From assembly GCA_965247525.1 (NCBI GenBank), contig OZ252015.1, forward strand, positions 1,975,192 to 2,039,191: 64,000 bases of DNA, written 5' to 3'. The DNA is from JAZKID01 sp965247525 (GTDB lineage: Bacteria; Pseudomonadota; Alphaproteobacteria; Rhizobiales; UBA4765). This document shows positions 34,230 to 42,031 of the stretch, in pieces. The number at the start of each line of letters is the position of its first letter. Position 1 is the first letter of the stretch. The translations under genes were made by a program, and so were the position numbers. Below the pieces are notes generated by a model, which searched no databases, was not told the DNA's origin, and worked only from the letters and a program-made list of their open reading frames with translations.

Positions 34230-36161
34230 TTATTCGCCCAATGTCATCTTTACGCCGGCATAGGCCGAGAATGGCTGCGCGCGCGTTCCAAACACTTCCT
34301 CATATTGCTGGTCGATAATGTTCTGGAGTTTCAGATAAGTCTGTGTTTGCGGCGTGATCTGATAAGAAACCATGCCGTTGAGCAAGACATAATCTTTCAA
34401 ATGAACGCGCTGCGACGGAAAGCTGCGGAAATCATCATCGACGATTGAGCCGTTGATTGCAGCACCCAAAGTGAGATTGGCTTTGTCGTTAAAGAAGCGC
34501 CAGTCAGCATCGATGGCCGCGGCATGCGGGGCGCGTCGCACTTCCTGGCTGCCATCACCGTTCTTTGCGTCCGTATACGTATAGGTTGTCGTCAGGTTGA
34601 AATTGTTTGTTGGTGCCCATGAAATCAGCGCTTCAATACCTTGGCGCGTGCTGATGCCGGGGTCGTTCAAGGCCGTGTTGACGGGTGCATAAACGGTTCG
34701 TATTTCATTGCGCGTGCGGCCATTGAAATAGGTGAGGCCGGTTGTCACAGGCACGATTTTCCAGTTTTTATCAACACCGATTTCCCATTCAAAACTTTCT
34801 TCAGGTTTCAGATCAGGATTGCCGACAAAGCTGACAGAAGAACCGAACAGTTCATCAAGTGTCGGATTGGTCACGCCTGTGCCGGCCGCACCATGAAAAC
34901 TCAGACCTTCATCGCCATTGGCCTTTGCCGTCAGGCGATAGGTTGTTGCGTTTTCAAAATACTCCGAAAGGTCGTGGCGCAAAGCGGCGCTGAAGAAATA
35001 TTTGTTTTCGAAACCGCTGCGCAGCTCACCGGCAAATCCGGTTGTCTGCAGTTCGTGTTCGGGCTGAAATGTTGTTTCATAATTCAGCCATTCATGGCTC
35101 ACCTGCGCACTAAAGTCATGTTTTGAATGTCCAAAATCGGGTGTCGCAAAAGTATAGTTTGCTTTATAGAGTGCCTCATGTCGATTGCCCGATGAATCAA
35201 ACGCACCATATGGGTCGATGGAGCTGCGCAAAAATCCGTAAGTTGTTGCCGCAACGCGCTGGGAAAAATTCGAGCCCGGTGCACGGTAATTTGCCGCGAC
35301 ATTGGCAGATGTGTCCTGCTCGTTATATTCGGGCAGGCTGTTGTCATTAAGTGGCGGCGCTAAAGGATTTGTCGAATTGTTTTCATCATATTGCGCACTG
35401 CGCGAGCTGTAGCGCACACCTGCATCGGCATCAAACCCGTTCACCGGATTGATGCCCATGCGCAAATGCAGATCGCCAATGTTTGATCCGTCTTTTTCAG
35501 AGCCTGCGGTGGACTGGTTGAAGCCATCCGTGCGCAGACCATTGGCGCTGAGCGAGCCCCACACATTCTCATTGCCCGAAGCTGTAAAAGCTGAGGCGGC
35601 GAGCGTGCCAAAGCTGCCCGCTTCGATCTTGCCGCTTGCAATGGGTTTACGTAAAAACTTGCCGGACTTTGTCGTGATGGCAATAACACCAGCATGCGCG
35701 CCAGAGCCATAAAGCCCGCTTTGCGGCCCGCGAATAACTTCGATGCGCTCGATATTGGCCGCAAGAAGACTGGAAAAATCAAAACCAAAACCTGAGGGGT
35801 CGTTGTATTGAACCCCATCAACGATCAGCAGGATATGGTTGGCCTCCGAGCCGCGAATGCGCACCTGCGTCAAGCCGCCAACGCCGCCCGCCTGATTGAC
35901 CTCAACGCCAGGCACATGCCGTAACGCATCGCCCACATTCAGCGCGCCCGACTTTTCAATCTGCTCCTGTTCAAGCACCGACACAGATGTGCCGATCTGA
36001 GACAGCGGCACGCCGGACTGGCCTTGGGTTGCATAAATTGTAACGGGAAGGGGTTTGAAGCCTTCCTGCGCCGCCGCGGGGGCTGCAACAGGAAGGCTAA
36101 AAACGAGAACGATAACGCAAAGAGCCGGACATACGCCGGGTCTAGTCAAATGCTTTTGCAT
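34230..36161 (-). CDS. btuB: TonB-dependent vitamin B12 receptor (BtuB-like)
   Basis: The 643-residue outer-membrane protein has a signal peptide (to about residue 32, AAPAAAQ), a TonB-box-like stretch, a plug domain (GDALRHVPGVEVNQ, RIRGSEANHILLIVDGVQYND, IERIEVIRGPQSGLYGSGA) and a 22-strand-type barrel ending in aromatic-rich strands (DQQYEEVFGT...). The length fits BtuB. The substrate assignment rests on the cobalamin riboswitch immediately upstream. A GGAG lies six bases before the ATG. Confidence 0.9.
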   Translation of the reverse strand: MQKHLTRPGVCPALCVIVLVFSLPVAAPAAAQEGFKPLPVTIYATQGQSGVPLSQIGTSVSVLEQEQIEKSGALNVGDALRHVPGVEVNQAGGVGGLTQVRIRGSEANHILLIVDGVQYNDPSGFGFDFSSLLAANIERIEVIRGPQSGLYGSGAHAGVIAITTKSGKFLRKPIASGKIEAGSFGTLAASAFTASGNENVWGSLSANGLRTDGFNQSTAGSEKDGSNIGDLHLRMGINPVNGFDADAGVRYSSRSAQYDENNSTNPLAPPLNDNSLPEYNEQDTSANVAANYRAPGSNFSQRVAATTYGFLRSSIDPYGAFDSSGNRHEALYKANYTFATPDFGHSKHDFSAQVSHEWLNYETTFQPEHELQTTGFAGELRSGFENKYFFSAALRHDLSEYFENATTYRLTAKANGDEGLSFHGAAGTGVTNPTLDELFGSSVSFVGNPDLKPEESFEWEIGVDKNWKIVPVTTGLTYFNGRTRNEIRTVYAPVNTALNDPGISTRQGIEALISWAPTNNFNLTTTYTYTDAKNGDGSQEVRRAPHAAAIDADWRFFNDKANLTLGAAINGSIVDDDFRSFPSQRVHLKDYVLLNGMVSYQITPQTQTYLKLQNIIDQQYEEVFGTRAQPFSAYAGVKMTLGE

Positions 36162-36243
36162 TGCAACTCCGCAAGTCGTGGACCACTACAGGTGCCACCA
36201 CTACGGACGAAATCGCCGCTCCCAATGCACGCCCCGTGCAACA

Positions 36244-36441
36244 GGTGGATGACCGTTCTGGCAGGTCTCCTGGCTTGCAGATCAACGCTCCTACCCTGTC
36301 TTCCCACCCCGTAAAGGGCAGTGACATTAGGTGGGAGGAGCTCCCTGCGCACAGTTGCGGGGGCAGCTGCGGAGTGCCGGACGACCCGGACCGCATTCCC
36401 TTTTCAGCCTGCTTTTCACGGCAGGCCACCAGCACGATGGT
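36244..36441 (-). promoter_or_regulatory. Cobalamin (AdoCbl) riboswitch controlling btuB
   Basis: On the minus strand the leader contains the conserved elements of the B12 riboswitch: AAAAGGGAATGCGG, CAGCTGCCCCCGCAACTG, GTCACTGCC, GGGAAGACAGG and a GCAAGCCAGGAGACCTGCC segment. It lies about 83 bases upstream of the btuB ATG. High cobalamin should repress the receptor. The region 36162-36243 contains the ribosome-binding site and a GC-rich stretch (CACCTGTTGCACGGGGCGTG) that could pair with it. A weak -35 TTGAAA is visible upstream. Confidence 0.93.
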
Positions 36442-36566
36442 TGGAGTTAACAAGTTATTCAGACTCTTTTCAAACGGAATTTAAATTTTAACAATTTATG
36501 GTTAAAAAACTTCATCACAGGCGCTTCCAATCCATGGCAAAACATGGTGTAGAGAAGCTCGATTTT

Positions 36567-36641
36567 GCCGGCATAGCTCAGCGGTAGAGCAGCGGTTTTG
36601 TAAACCGAAGGTCGGGAGTTCAATCCTCTCTGCCGGCACCA
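36567..36641 (+). tRNA. tRNA-Thr (anticodon TGT)
   Basis: Acceptor GCCGGCA pairs with TGCCGGC; A discriminator and encoded CCA end at 36641. The anticodon loop TTTGTAA is closed by GCGGT/ACCGA with one mismatched outer pair and gives TGT, reading ACA. The D loop is short. T arm: GGAGTTCAATCC. Confidence 0.93.
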
Positions 36642-36750
36642 TCAAAAGCTTCAAAAAATTCATCCGGTGGATGAATTTTCGCTTTTGATGCCAAGCAGCA
36701 AAGCTGCGCGGCAGTTCGTTTTGAGGCAAAAATGCCAAGGCGTTTTACCC
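36642..36750 (+). repeat. Structured intergenic repeat, copy 2 (after tRNA-Thr)
   Basis: Immediately after the CCA is ATCAAAAGC, then a strong hairpin ATTCATCCggtGGATGAAT followed by TTTTC (terminator), then GCTTTTGAT closing an outer pair with ATCAAAAGC. Module a follows (TTTTGATGCCAAGCAGC, GCTGCGCGGCAG, 36683-36714), then module b (GCAAAAATGCCAAGGCG, 36726-36742). Same layout as copy 3. Confidence 0.65.
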
Positions 36751-36913
36751 CAATGCAGTTTGGTTCTTTCCATCGATGTCGTTTTTAATGTCGGCCAGCA
36801 TTATGTGCTGACGGCCGATTAGGTCTTCACTAACCCTGCTCCAGAGATGTGCGCGACAGCACCGTGCCAGCCGTGCATAGTTGTTTCACAAAGTTGGAGT
36901 GGGAGTTTTATTC

Positions 36914-37288
36914 ATGCGTAACAAATTTTTGGGCGTTGCTGCCCTGTCGGCCTGTCTGTTGTCAGCGCTGCCGTTAAACAATGCAAAAGCCGATGGTTTT
37001 CTAGCAGGTGCGACAGTTGGTCTGGTTGGCGGCGCCATTATTGGTGCCAGTGCCTCACCATATTATTACGGACCTTATGGTTATGCGCCGACATATTACC
37101 ATGCGGTGCCGTCTTACAGCCCGCCTGTTTATGCGTACAATTACGGGTATGGATATGGCTACAATGGACCAACCTATACTTATTCGCAGCCCTATTATGT
37201 AACATCAGCATGCTGGGGACGCCGTTTGCCGGTCTACGACCGTTACGGCGGTGTTGTTGCAGTGCGCAATGAAAATTCCTGCCGTTAG
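36914..37288 (+). CDS. Secreted glycine/tyrosine-rich protein (Gly-zipper)
   Basis: The protein of about 124 residues starts with a signal peptide (MRNKFLGVAALSACLLSALP, cleavage near AKA). The mature protein begins with a Gly-zipper helix (AGATVGLVGGAIIGA), then a Tyr/Pro/Gly-rich low-complexity region (PYYYGPYGYAPTYYH...) and a Cys-containing end with PVYDRYGG. The ATG at 36914 starts the signal peptide; upstream in-frame codons are not needed. Function unknown. It is a likely paralogue of the next gene (same signal, Gly-zipper, PVYDRY), suggesting a small surface-protein pair. Confidence 0.78.
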   Translation: MRNKFLGVAALSACLLSALPLNNAKADGFLAGATVGLVGGAIIGASASPYYYGPYGYAPTYYHAVPSYSPPVYAYNYGYGYGYNGPTYTYSQPYYVTSACWGRRLPVYDRYGGVVAVRNENSCR

Positions 37289-37312
37289 CGGCATTTTCAA
37301 TCACAGTTTGAC

Positions 37313-37348
37313 CACAGTGGCGCTATTATGGCGCCATTGTTGTTTTTA
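37313..37348 (+). terminator. Rho-independent terminator
   Basis: ACAGTGGCGC pairs with GCGCCATTGT around TATTATG, followed by TGTTTTTAAA. It lies just after the first secreted Gly-zipper gene. Confidence 0.75.
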
Positions 37349-37474
37349 AAGATAATGGAACGTTCACCGATCATATCGGTTGTTTGTCACGAAAGAAGTG
37401 TATTTTGCATGTTCTTTGTGTAAGTTTCGATACGTCTCAAACAGAAGGCGGGAGCGAACAGCTCCTGAAATTGA

Positions 37475-37825
37475 ATGAATAAATTTGCAAATCTTCTCTC
37501 CGCTGCAGGTTTCATAACCGCACTCGCGTCAACAGGCGCTATGGCAGCTCCTTTGAATTCACATCTTACCACGCAGTCAGATGTTGTTCACGTCCGTAGC
37601 AATGGCGGTGCAGTCGCTGCAGGTGCTGCTGTCGGCCTGATTGGCGGTCTTGCCATCGGTTCGGCGATCAATAACAACCGCAATGATGGCTATTACGACA
37701 ATGGCTATTATGCACCACAGCGCTCTTACTATGTAGCACCGGCGCCGCGTTATCGTCGTTATGAGCCTGTATATGATCGCTATCAGCAATGCTATGTTGA
37801 TCGCAACGGGTATTGCATCGACTGA
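37475..37825 (+). CDS. Secreted Gly-zipper, tyrosine-rich protein
   Basis: The 116-residue protein has a signal peptide ending near AMA (residue 24), a Gly-zipper segment (AAGAAVGLIGGLAIGSAI) and a Tyr/Asn/Asp-rich part (YYDNGYYAPQRSYYVAP) ending EPVYDRYQQCYVDRNGYCID with two Cys. It shares its layout and the PVYDRY motif with the upstream gene, so the two are probably paralogues. Related 'Gly-zipper' proteins reside in the envelope; no enzymatic role is predicted. A perfect terminator follows. Confidence 0.78.
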   Translation: MNKFANLLSAAGFITALASTGAMAAPLNSHLTTQSDVVHVRSNGGAVAAGAAVGLIGGLAIGSAINNNRNDGYYDNGYYAPQRSYYVAPAPRYRRYEPVYDRYQQCYVDRNGYCID

Positions 37826-37842
37826 TCCTAAACTTGAATTTG

Positions 37843-37875
37843 AAAAATGCGGGGTTTTGCCCCGCATTTTTTTTT
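37843..37875. terminator. Strong bidirectional Rho-independent terminator
   Basis: AATGCGGGG and CCCCGCATT form a nine-base stem around TTTTG, followed by a run of nine or more T on the plus strand and a T run on the minus strand. It ends the secreted gene on the plus strand and rlmB on the minus strand. Confidence 0.93.
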
Positions 37876-37877
37876 AC

Positions 37878-38684
37878 TCAGATTTTTTGGGCGGCAATGT
37901 AAAGTGCAAGCGCTGCAGCATTCGACACATTCAGGCTTTTGATATCACCCGGCAAATCGATGCGCGCAAGATTGTCGCAGTCTTCACGCACAGAGGGGCG
38001 CAGGCCCTTTCCTTCGGCGCCCAAAACCAGCAGCAGTGGAAGTTTGACATTCAACGCGTCAAGTGTTTCCGGCCCTTCTGAATCAAGCCCCACCGCCGTA
38101 AACCCCCGCTCTTTTAATGCCGCCATGCTTTTGCGCAGATTTTTAACAAGATGCAGCGGCACATATTCAAGTGCACCTGAAGCGGCTTTTGCCAACACGC
38201 CCTGCATCTGCGGGCTGTAGCGTTCCGTCATGATAATACCGCGCACATTGAACGCAGAAGCGGTGCGCAAAATTGCACCGACATTGTGCGGATCGGTAAT
38301 CTGGTCGAGCGCGAGAAAACAGCCTTTGGCCTCGGCTTTTTCCAGGGCAGGCGAGGGGATGGGATAGCTTTCGAGCAGCACACCCTGATGCACGGTGTCG
38401 CGGCCAAGCAATTTATCAAGATCGCGCGGGTGCACAATTTCCGGTTTGATTTGCGCGCCTGTGCTTTCAAGCTTTTTCCAGGCGTTTTCAGTGGCAAGAA
38501 GCCGCTGGTGGCGTCGTTTGGGATTCAGTAAGGCAGCTTCAACTGTATGAAGCCCCCAGAGCTGCTGCACGCCCTCCAGCATGCTTAAATTGCGGTGCGG
38601 AGACGGCTTGCGCGCGTAATCACGGCGCGGCGCGCCATCTTTTCGAGCTTTGGGAAATGTCTTTTTATCGAACAGGCGGGGCAT
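37878..38684 (-). CDS. rlmB: 23S rRNA/tRNA 2'-O-methyltransferase of the TrmH/RlmB (SPOUT) family
   Basis: The 268-residue protein has a basic N-terminal substrate-binding domain (residues 30-110) and a C-terminal SPOUT domain with the knot motifs DQITDPHNVGAILRTA (motif 1), LVLGAEGKGL (motif 2) and IDLPGDIKSLNVSNAAALALY (motif 3). RlmB methylates G2251 of 23S rRNA; the broader TrmH group is similar, so the exact target is likely but not proven. The 35-residue N-terminal extension is polar and basic. Ends close to the terminator. Confidence 0.88.
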   Translation of the reverse strand: MPRLFDKKTFPKARKDGAPRRDYARKPSPHRNLSMLEGVQQLWGLHTVEAALLNPKRRHQRLLATENAWKKLESTGAQIKPEIVHPRDLDKLLGRDTVHQGVLLESYPIPSPALEKAEAKGCFLALDQITDPHNVGAILRTASAFNVRGIIMTERYSPQMQGVLAKAASGALEYVPLHLVKNLRKSMAALKERGFTAVGLDSEGPETLDALNVKLPLLLVLGAEGKGLRPSVREDCDNLARIDLPGDIKSLNVSNAAALALYIAAQKI

Positions 38685-38796
38685 GATGCGTCAAGCGATA
38701 GGACGAAAGCGCGAATAAATCTACTGGCCACAGCAAAGGCTTGCCAAAACAGTTGACAGTTTGTTGAGGGCTTCGCCATAAGCATAGCTCTTGTTG

Positions 38797-38881
38797 GGGG
38801 AGTGTCCCGAGTGGCAAAGGGGGCGGACTGTAAATCCGCTGGCTTCGGCCTTCGCAGGTTCGAGTCCTGCCTCCCCCACCA
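38797..38881 (+). tRNA. tRNA-Tyr (anticodon GTA)
   Basis: Acceptor GGGGGAG pairs with CTCCCCC; A discriminator and CCA end at 38881. A long class II variable arm (GCTGGCTTCGGCCTTCGC) is present. The anticodon stem GCGGA/TCCGC encloses CTGTAAA, giving GTA. T arm GGTTCGAGTCC. Confidence 0.95.
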
Positions 38882-38989
38882 TCAAAACCGTGTAAAAAAT
38901 TGTCCAGTGGACAATTTTTAGGTTTTGATGCCAAGCGCTTCAGCGCGCGGCAGTGGTGCATGAAGCAAAAAATGCCAAGCGCTTGCCTA
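38882..38989 (+). repeat. Structured intergenic repeat, copy 3 (after tRNA-Tyr)
   Basis: The CCA is followed by TCAAAACC, a hairpin AAATTGTCCagtGGACAATTT with T run (terminator), then GGTTTTGA pairing outward. Module a (TTTTGATGCCAAGCGCTTCAGC then GCGCGGCAG, 38923-38953) and module b (GCAAAAAATGCCAAGCG) follow. Aligns well with copy 2. Confidence 0.65.
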
Positions 38990-38990
38990 T

Positions 38991-40133
38991 TTAAGCTTGG
39001 GTTTTTTCCTGAATAAATTTGTAAGCGCTGAACCCAGCGGCCGCAATTATCAGAGGTACAACCAGTTTTTCCTTATTACTAAAAAACTGGGCTACTTTCG
39101 AAACAACTCCGCGCTTTGATGAAAATGTTTTAACGCCTAGTCTGAATGGTGCTTTTAAAACACGGCCAAAATAACCTTCGCTTGCCTTTTTCTCAAGCTG
39201 TTTGATTTCCGCATGAAGTGCAGCATCAGCCTCTGCTAAAAAATTAGCATCGATTGGCGTGACCATTTTAGTATCAATTAGGGATCTTGTTTTTTTGAAT
39301 GCGTCGCTTTCTGCTTCAGCGGCAAAAGACGCAAACTTATCTTTAATAAGTTTTTTTAATTCATTTTCTTTATCAGAAAGACAAGGAATATTTCCTTTGG
39401 GTGTTCGTTTGCCAATTTTGGTTGAATAAATTTCAGCCATCGCGCGATACTGCTCACTCGTTACCTTTGCTTCAGGCATATGATAAATTTCACCCAACAT
39501 TTCTGAAATAGGCTGACGAAAATTATCACCACTTGTATTTTTCATTTTCAAGTAATCGTCGCCTATCTTTTTTTGAAGCGCGATTTCATTTGCGGCCCAA
39601 AAAGCCTTTTCGGTTTTTGGCGCATTATTTTTTATTGTATAAATAGCTTCCATTCTACGGAATTCTTTATTCGTTATGCATGTTGGAAAATCTTGTGTAA
39701 CCTTTTCGGGTATGCCTGAAAATAATTTTTTCGATGCATCAAACTCCTCAAAAGCCTCAACGTCTTTTTTCAATTTGGCAAGTTCTTTGAATTCGGATTT
39801 ACTGTTTTTTCTTTCACTCAAGATTTTGCGGTTTGTACGCGCCTGAGCCACAAGGTCAACAGCATTATTGAGCGGGTTTTTAACTGCATCACGTAAGCGA
39901 AGTGGCTGCTCGCCGAAAAAACGCTGCATGTCACGAAGTTTTTTTGCCGCAACCTGCCGTTTAACAATTGTTGCACTTGCGATAGCTGTAACGACAGCAC
40001 CCACACCATAAAAAGCCGTTAAAAGCTCTGGTCCTAAAACCATACCAATTACGGGATGAGGACTAAAATCTGAACCGAGATGCTGTGCTGGCAATTTATA
40101 TAGCAGTGGCGTGACTTTAAAATCTTGAGACAT
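38991..40133 (-). CDS. Unrecognised 380-residue membrane protein, AT-rich
   Basis: I do not recognise a family. A hydrophobic helix lies at about residues 37-57, and a second short one near the C terminus at 357-373; between them is a long Lys/Glu-rich, mainly helical soluble part (SEFKELAKLKKDVEAFEEF) with coiled-coil character. No signal peptide or motif is seen. The gene is markedly AT-rich compared with neighbours and lies between two tRNA genes, a typical place for acquired DNA. Its style resembles the other AT-rich unknowns at 9981 and 53843. Confidence 0.65.
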   Translation of the reverse strand: MSQDFKVTPLLYKLPAQHLGSDFSPHPVIGMVLGPELLTAFYGVGAVVTAIASATIVKRQVAAKKLRDMQRFFGEQPLRLRDAVKNPLNNAVDLVAQARTNRKILSERKNSKSEFKELAKLKKDVEAFEEFDASKKLFSGIPEKVTQDFPTCITNKEFRRMEAIYTIKNNAPKTEKAFWAANEIALQKKIGDDYLKMKNTSGDNFRQPISEMLGEIYHMPEAKVTSEQYRAMAEIYSTKIGKRTPKGNIPCLSDKENELKKLIKDKFASFAAEAESDAFKKTRSLIDTKMVTPIDANFLAEADAALHAEIKQLEKKASEGYFGRVLKAPFRLGVKTFSSKRGVVSKVAQFFSNKEKLVVPLIIAAAGFSAYKFIQEKTQA

Positions 40134-40296
40134 AAAAAACCTGATAATTAATATATAAAATTTTATCTATTTATTATAGAAAATTTTTTTGAAAAACTCA
40201 ATAAATTTTATTTTCGATTTATGCAATAAATTTTACTTTTACAAAACGGGGCAGACGAAGGGGTGAGGCGGTCCTTGCTCACTATGCTTGTGTCAT

Positions 40297-40330
40297 AGTT
40301 TGATCGCCAAACGCTTTAAGCTTTAGCGAG
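40297..40330 (+). repeat. Degenerate module-a relative near tRNA-Gly
   Basis: On the plus strand, opposite in direction to tRNA-Gly, AGTTTGATCGCCAAACGC and TTTAAGC resemble module a (TTTTGATGCCAAGCGC). The match is partial and it may be coincidental. Confidence 0.3.
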
Positions 40331-40356
40331 AAGCTAAAATTACGATGTTGTAAAGT

Positions 40357-40430
40357 TGGAGCGGGTGAAGGGAATCGAACCCTCGTATTCAGCTTGGAAG
40401 GCTGCTGCTCTACCATTGAGCTACACCCGC
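40357..40430 (-). tRNA. tRNA-Gly (anticodon TCC)
   Basis: On the minus strand the acceptor GCGGGTG pairs with CACCCGC, with T discriminator and encoded CCA. The anticodon stem CAGC/GCTG closes CTTCCAA, giving TCC (GGA/GGG codons). T arm GGGTTCGATTCCC. Confidence 0.94.
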
Positions 40431-40478
40431 TTATAAATTCTTTTTGCGCGATTGAAACATGACTTGCAAGCCGAAATA

Positions 40479-40535
40479 AAAAACCCGGCCTTTGATGTGC
40501 CATTTGCTTACGCTAGGGCACAGGCCGGGTTTTTC
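40479..40535 (-). terminator. Terminator of the HU-family gene
   Basis: A long inverted repeat, AACCCGGCCT and AGGCCGGGTT with inner GTGCC/GGCAC pairing, lies 18 bases after the stop of the HU gene, with a T-rich tail on the minus strand (and one on the plus strand too). Confidence 0.88.
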
Positions 40536-40552
40536 GTTTTAAAATAAAAAAG

Positions 40553-40852
40553 TTAGATGGCTTCTTTGAGTTCTTTTGCTGGGCGGAAAGCCACTTTCTT
40601 TGAAGCTTTGATTTTGATAGCTTCGCCAGTTGCAGGATTGCGGCCCATACGAGCAGCGCGCTTGCGAACTGTGAGGATGCCAAGACCTGCAAGACGAATA
40701 CGATCGCCTTTCTTGAGGTGTTTTGTCAGCATCGCAACCATGTCATTGAGCATGGCTTCTGATTGCTTCTTTGGCATTTCATAATCTTCGGCGAGCGAAG
40801 CTGCGATCTGCTTAAGGCTTACGGTATTCTGTTTTACGTCTGCAGCGGCCAT
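40553..40852 (-). CDS. HU-family DNA-binding protein
   Basis: The protein of about 99 residues matches the HU/IHF fold: helical N-terminal part (LKQIAASLAEDYEMPKKQSEAMLNDMV), then the flap strand GDRIRLAGLGILTVRKRAARMGRNPATGE and a beta tail KKVAFRPAKELKEAI. It is a nucleoid-associated, non-specific DNA binder. Start at ATG 40852 (MAAADVKQ) fits HU proteins and has a GGGAG nine bases away; the frame extends ten residues to 40882. It has its own terminator. Confidence 0.9.
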   Translation of the reverse strand: MAAADVKQNTVSLKQIAASLAEDYEMPKKQSEAMLNDMVAMLTKHLKKGDRIRLAGLGILTVRKRAARMGRNPATGEAIKIKASKKVAFRPAKELKEAI

Positions 40853-41193
40853 TTTAAGTTTCTCCCTTTTTGAAACAGGCATTCTGGACTTTCAGGATTC
40901 GCTGAACCAAAAAAATTTGCAAGAAAAACAATCACGAAAAGCCTTTAAAAATAGGCTTTTGGAATGTTTATACACTGAAAAACAACTCAAAACCGCCTTT
41001 TGACGCTTTAGTGACGATGGCCATGGCCGCAAAACCCATATTTTATAGCGAATCACAGGCATGCTTTTAAGTCATGATTCTTCCCGGCACGAAGACGCAA
41101 AATGTAGGGCATTCTTGAACACGCTTTATTTGTGCGTTTCGTGTGCACAGGTTGCGAATAGCGAACAAGTCTGCAATGAGAGTGCCCTGCCTT
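40853..41193. other. Intergenic region between HU gene and tRNA-Trp
   Basis: This stretch holds the HU leader, a hairpin AAAAGCCT...AGGCTTTT (about 40937-40960), and the upstream region of tRNA-Trp. I found no convincing gene. A TTGAAC at about 41116 could be a -35 element for tRNA-Trp but I see no matching -10. Confidence 0.4.
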
Positions 41194-41270
41194 AGGAGTG
41201 TAGCTCAATTGGCTAGAGCGTCGGTCTCCAAAACCGAAGGTTGGGGGTTCGAGACCCTCCACTCCTGCCA
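41194..41270 (+). tRNA. tRNA-Trp (anticodon CCA)
   Basis: Acceptor AGGAGTG pairs with CACTCCT; G discriminator and CCA end at 41270. The anticodon stem CGGT/ACCG with loop CTCCAAA gives CCA. Precedes secE-nusG, the usual bacterial arrangement. Confidence 0.96.
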
Positions 41271-41826
41271 GTCTTTAAATTGTGATTTGTCTTTTGTGTC
41301 ATCGGAATGTTACAATTATCCATTATTTAATAGATAATTATCAATATGACGGTGCCCTTGAAACATTACGCCAGAAGAGTTGACGTCAACCGCCAAGCCG
41401 CAGCCCACAAAGGGGACAGTGGCCTGTTTTTACATTCTTTAAGTGATATGTCGTTGCGAGCGGACGCTCCTTTCAAGCCTTTTCTCTTCGAGCCTGGCTT
41501 GAGCTTTCGCCAGCGTATGCTTCTGTTGCGCCCATCGGACAATGTCGAAGACAGGCGCGGCGAGCAGAATGATGGCAATGGAAGCAGTGATAAAAAACGA
41601 TCATTTAACTTTATCAGCCTGGTAGAGCCAATTTGGCGGTTTTTTTCAAATTTGTTCTGATAATATCCTGTTTCATAGGCACTGAAGCAAAAAAGCTCGC
41701 CCGCGGATTTTAAAGAGCTACACCGGTAAAGGTTAAAAATTTCCACCTAAGCCCTTGCGTTGTTAAAAAAAAAGCGCTACTCCAGCCCTTCGGCGGCGAA
41801 AGCTCAAGTTTCCGGATCGATATATT
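41271..41826. other. Intergenic region between tRNA-Trp and secE
   Basis: This 556-base gap has the possible frameshifted membrane-protein frame on the minus strand, a 104-codon plus-strand frame (41346-41660) that I judge spurious because its composition does not look coding, and the secE leader. It likely contains the promoter for the secE-nusG operon, but I could not fix it. Confidence 0.4.
41439..41604 (-). pseudogene. Possible small membrane protein with a frameshift at a T6 run
   Basis: On the minus strand, ATG at 41604 starts MIVF, then a run of six T. Removing one T would continue as ITASIAIILLAAPVFDIVRW, then a Lys/Arg/Gln/Glu-rich tail (AQQKHTLAKAQARLEEKRLE) and stop at 41439, a 54-residue single-helix protein. 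As read, the frame breaks at the T run. It may be a degraded gene or a homopolymer sequencing error. No family is recognised and the ribosome-binding site is weak, so confidence is low. Confidence 0.4.
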
Positions 41827-42018
41827 ATGGCAAATCCAGTGCAGTTCCTGCAGCAAGTGCGGCAGGAAGCAGGTAAAGTTTCATGGCCTTCGCGCCGTGA
41901 GACCATTATTACGACCGCTATGGTATTCGTATTCGTGCTTGTGTCATCGCTTTTCTTCCTTGGGGTGGACCAGCTTATTGCCTGGATTGTCTCAACTGTA
42001 CTGGGTTTTGGACGCTAA
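41827..42018 (+). CDS. secE: Preprotein translocase subunit SecE
   Basis: The 63-residue protein is the short alphaproteobacterial SecE: an amphipathic helix FLQQVRQEAGKVSWPSRRETI with the conserved WPSR, then a single membrane helix (VFVFVLVSSLFFLGVDQLI). It is essential for the SecYEG channel. It begins the secE-nusG unit, 13 bases before nusG. Confidence 0.96.
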   Translation: MANPVQFLQQVRQEAGKVSWPSRRETIITTAMVFVFVLVSSLFFLGVDQLIAWIVSTVLGFGR

Positions 42019-42031
42019 GGCTTAATCACAC

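Noticed and set aside
41346..41660. Plus-strand 104-codon frame between tRNA-Trp and secE
   Set aside because: Composition and lack of recognisable domain or good ribosome-binding site make it look random; the opposite strand has a more protein-like pattern with a homopolymer break.
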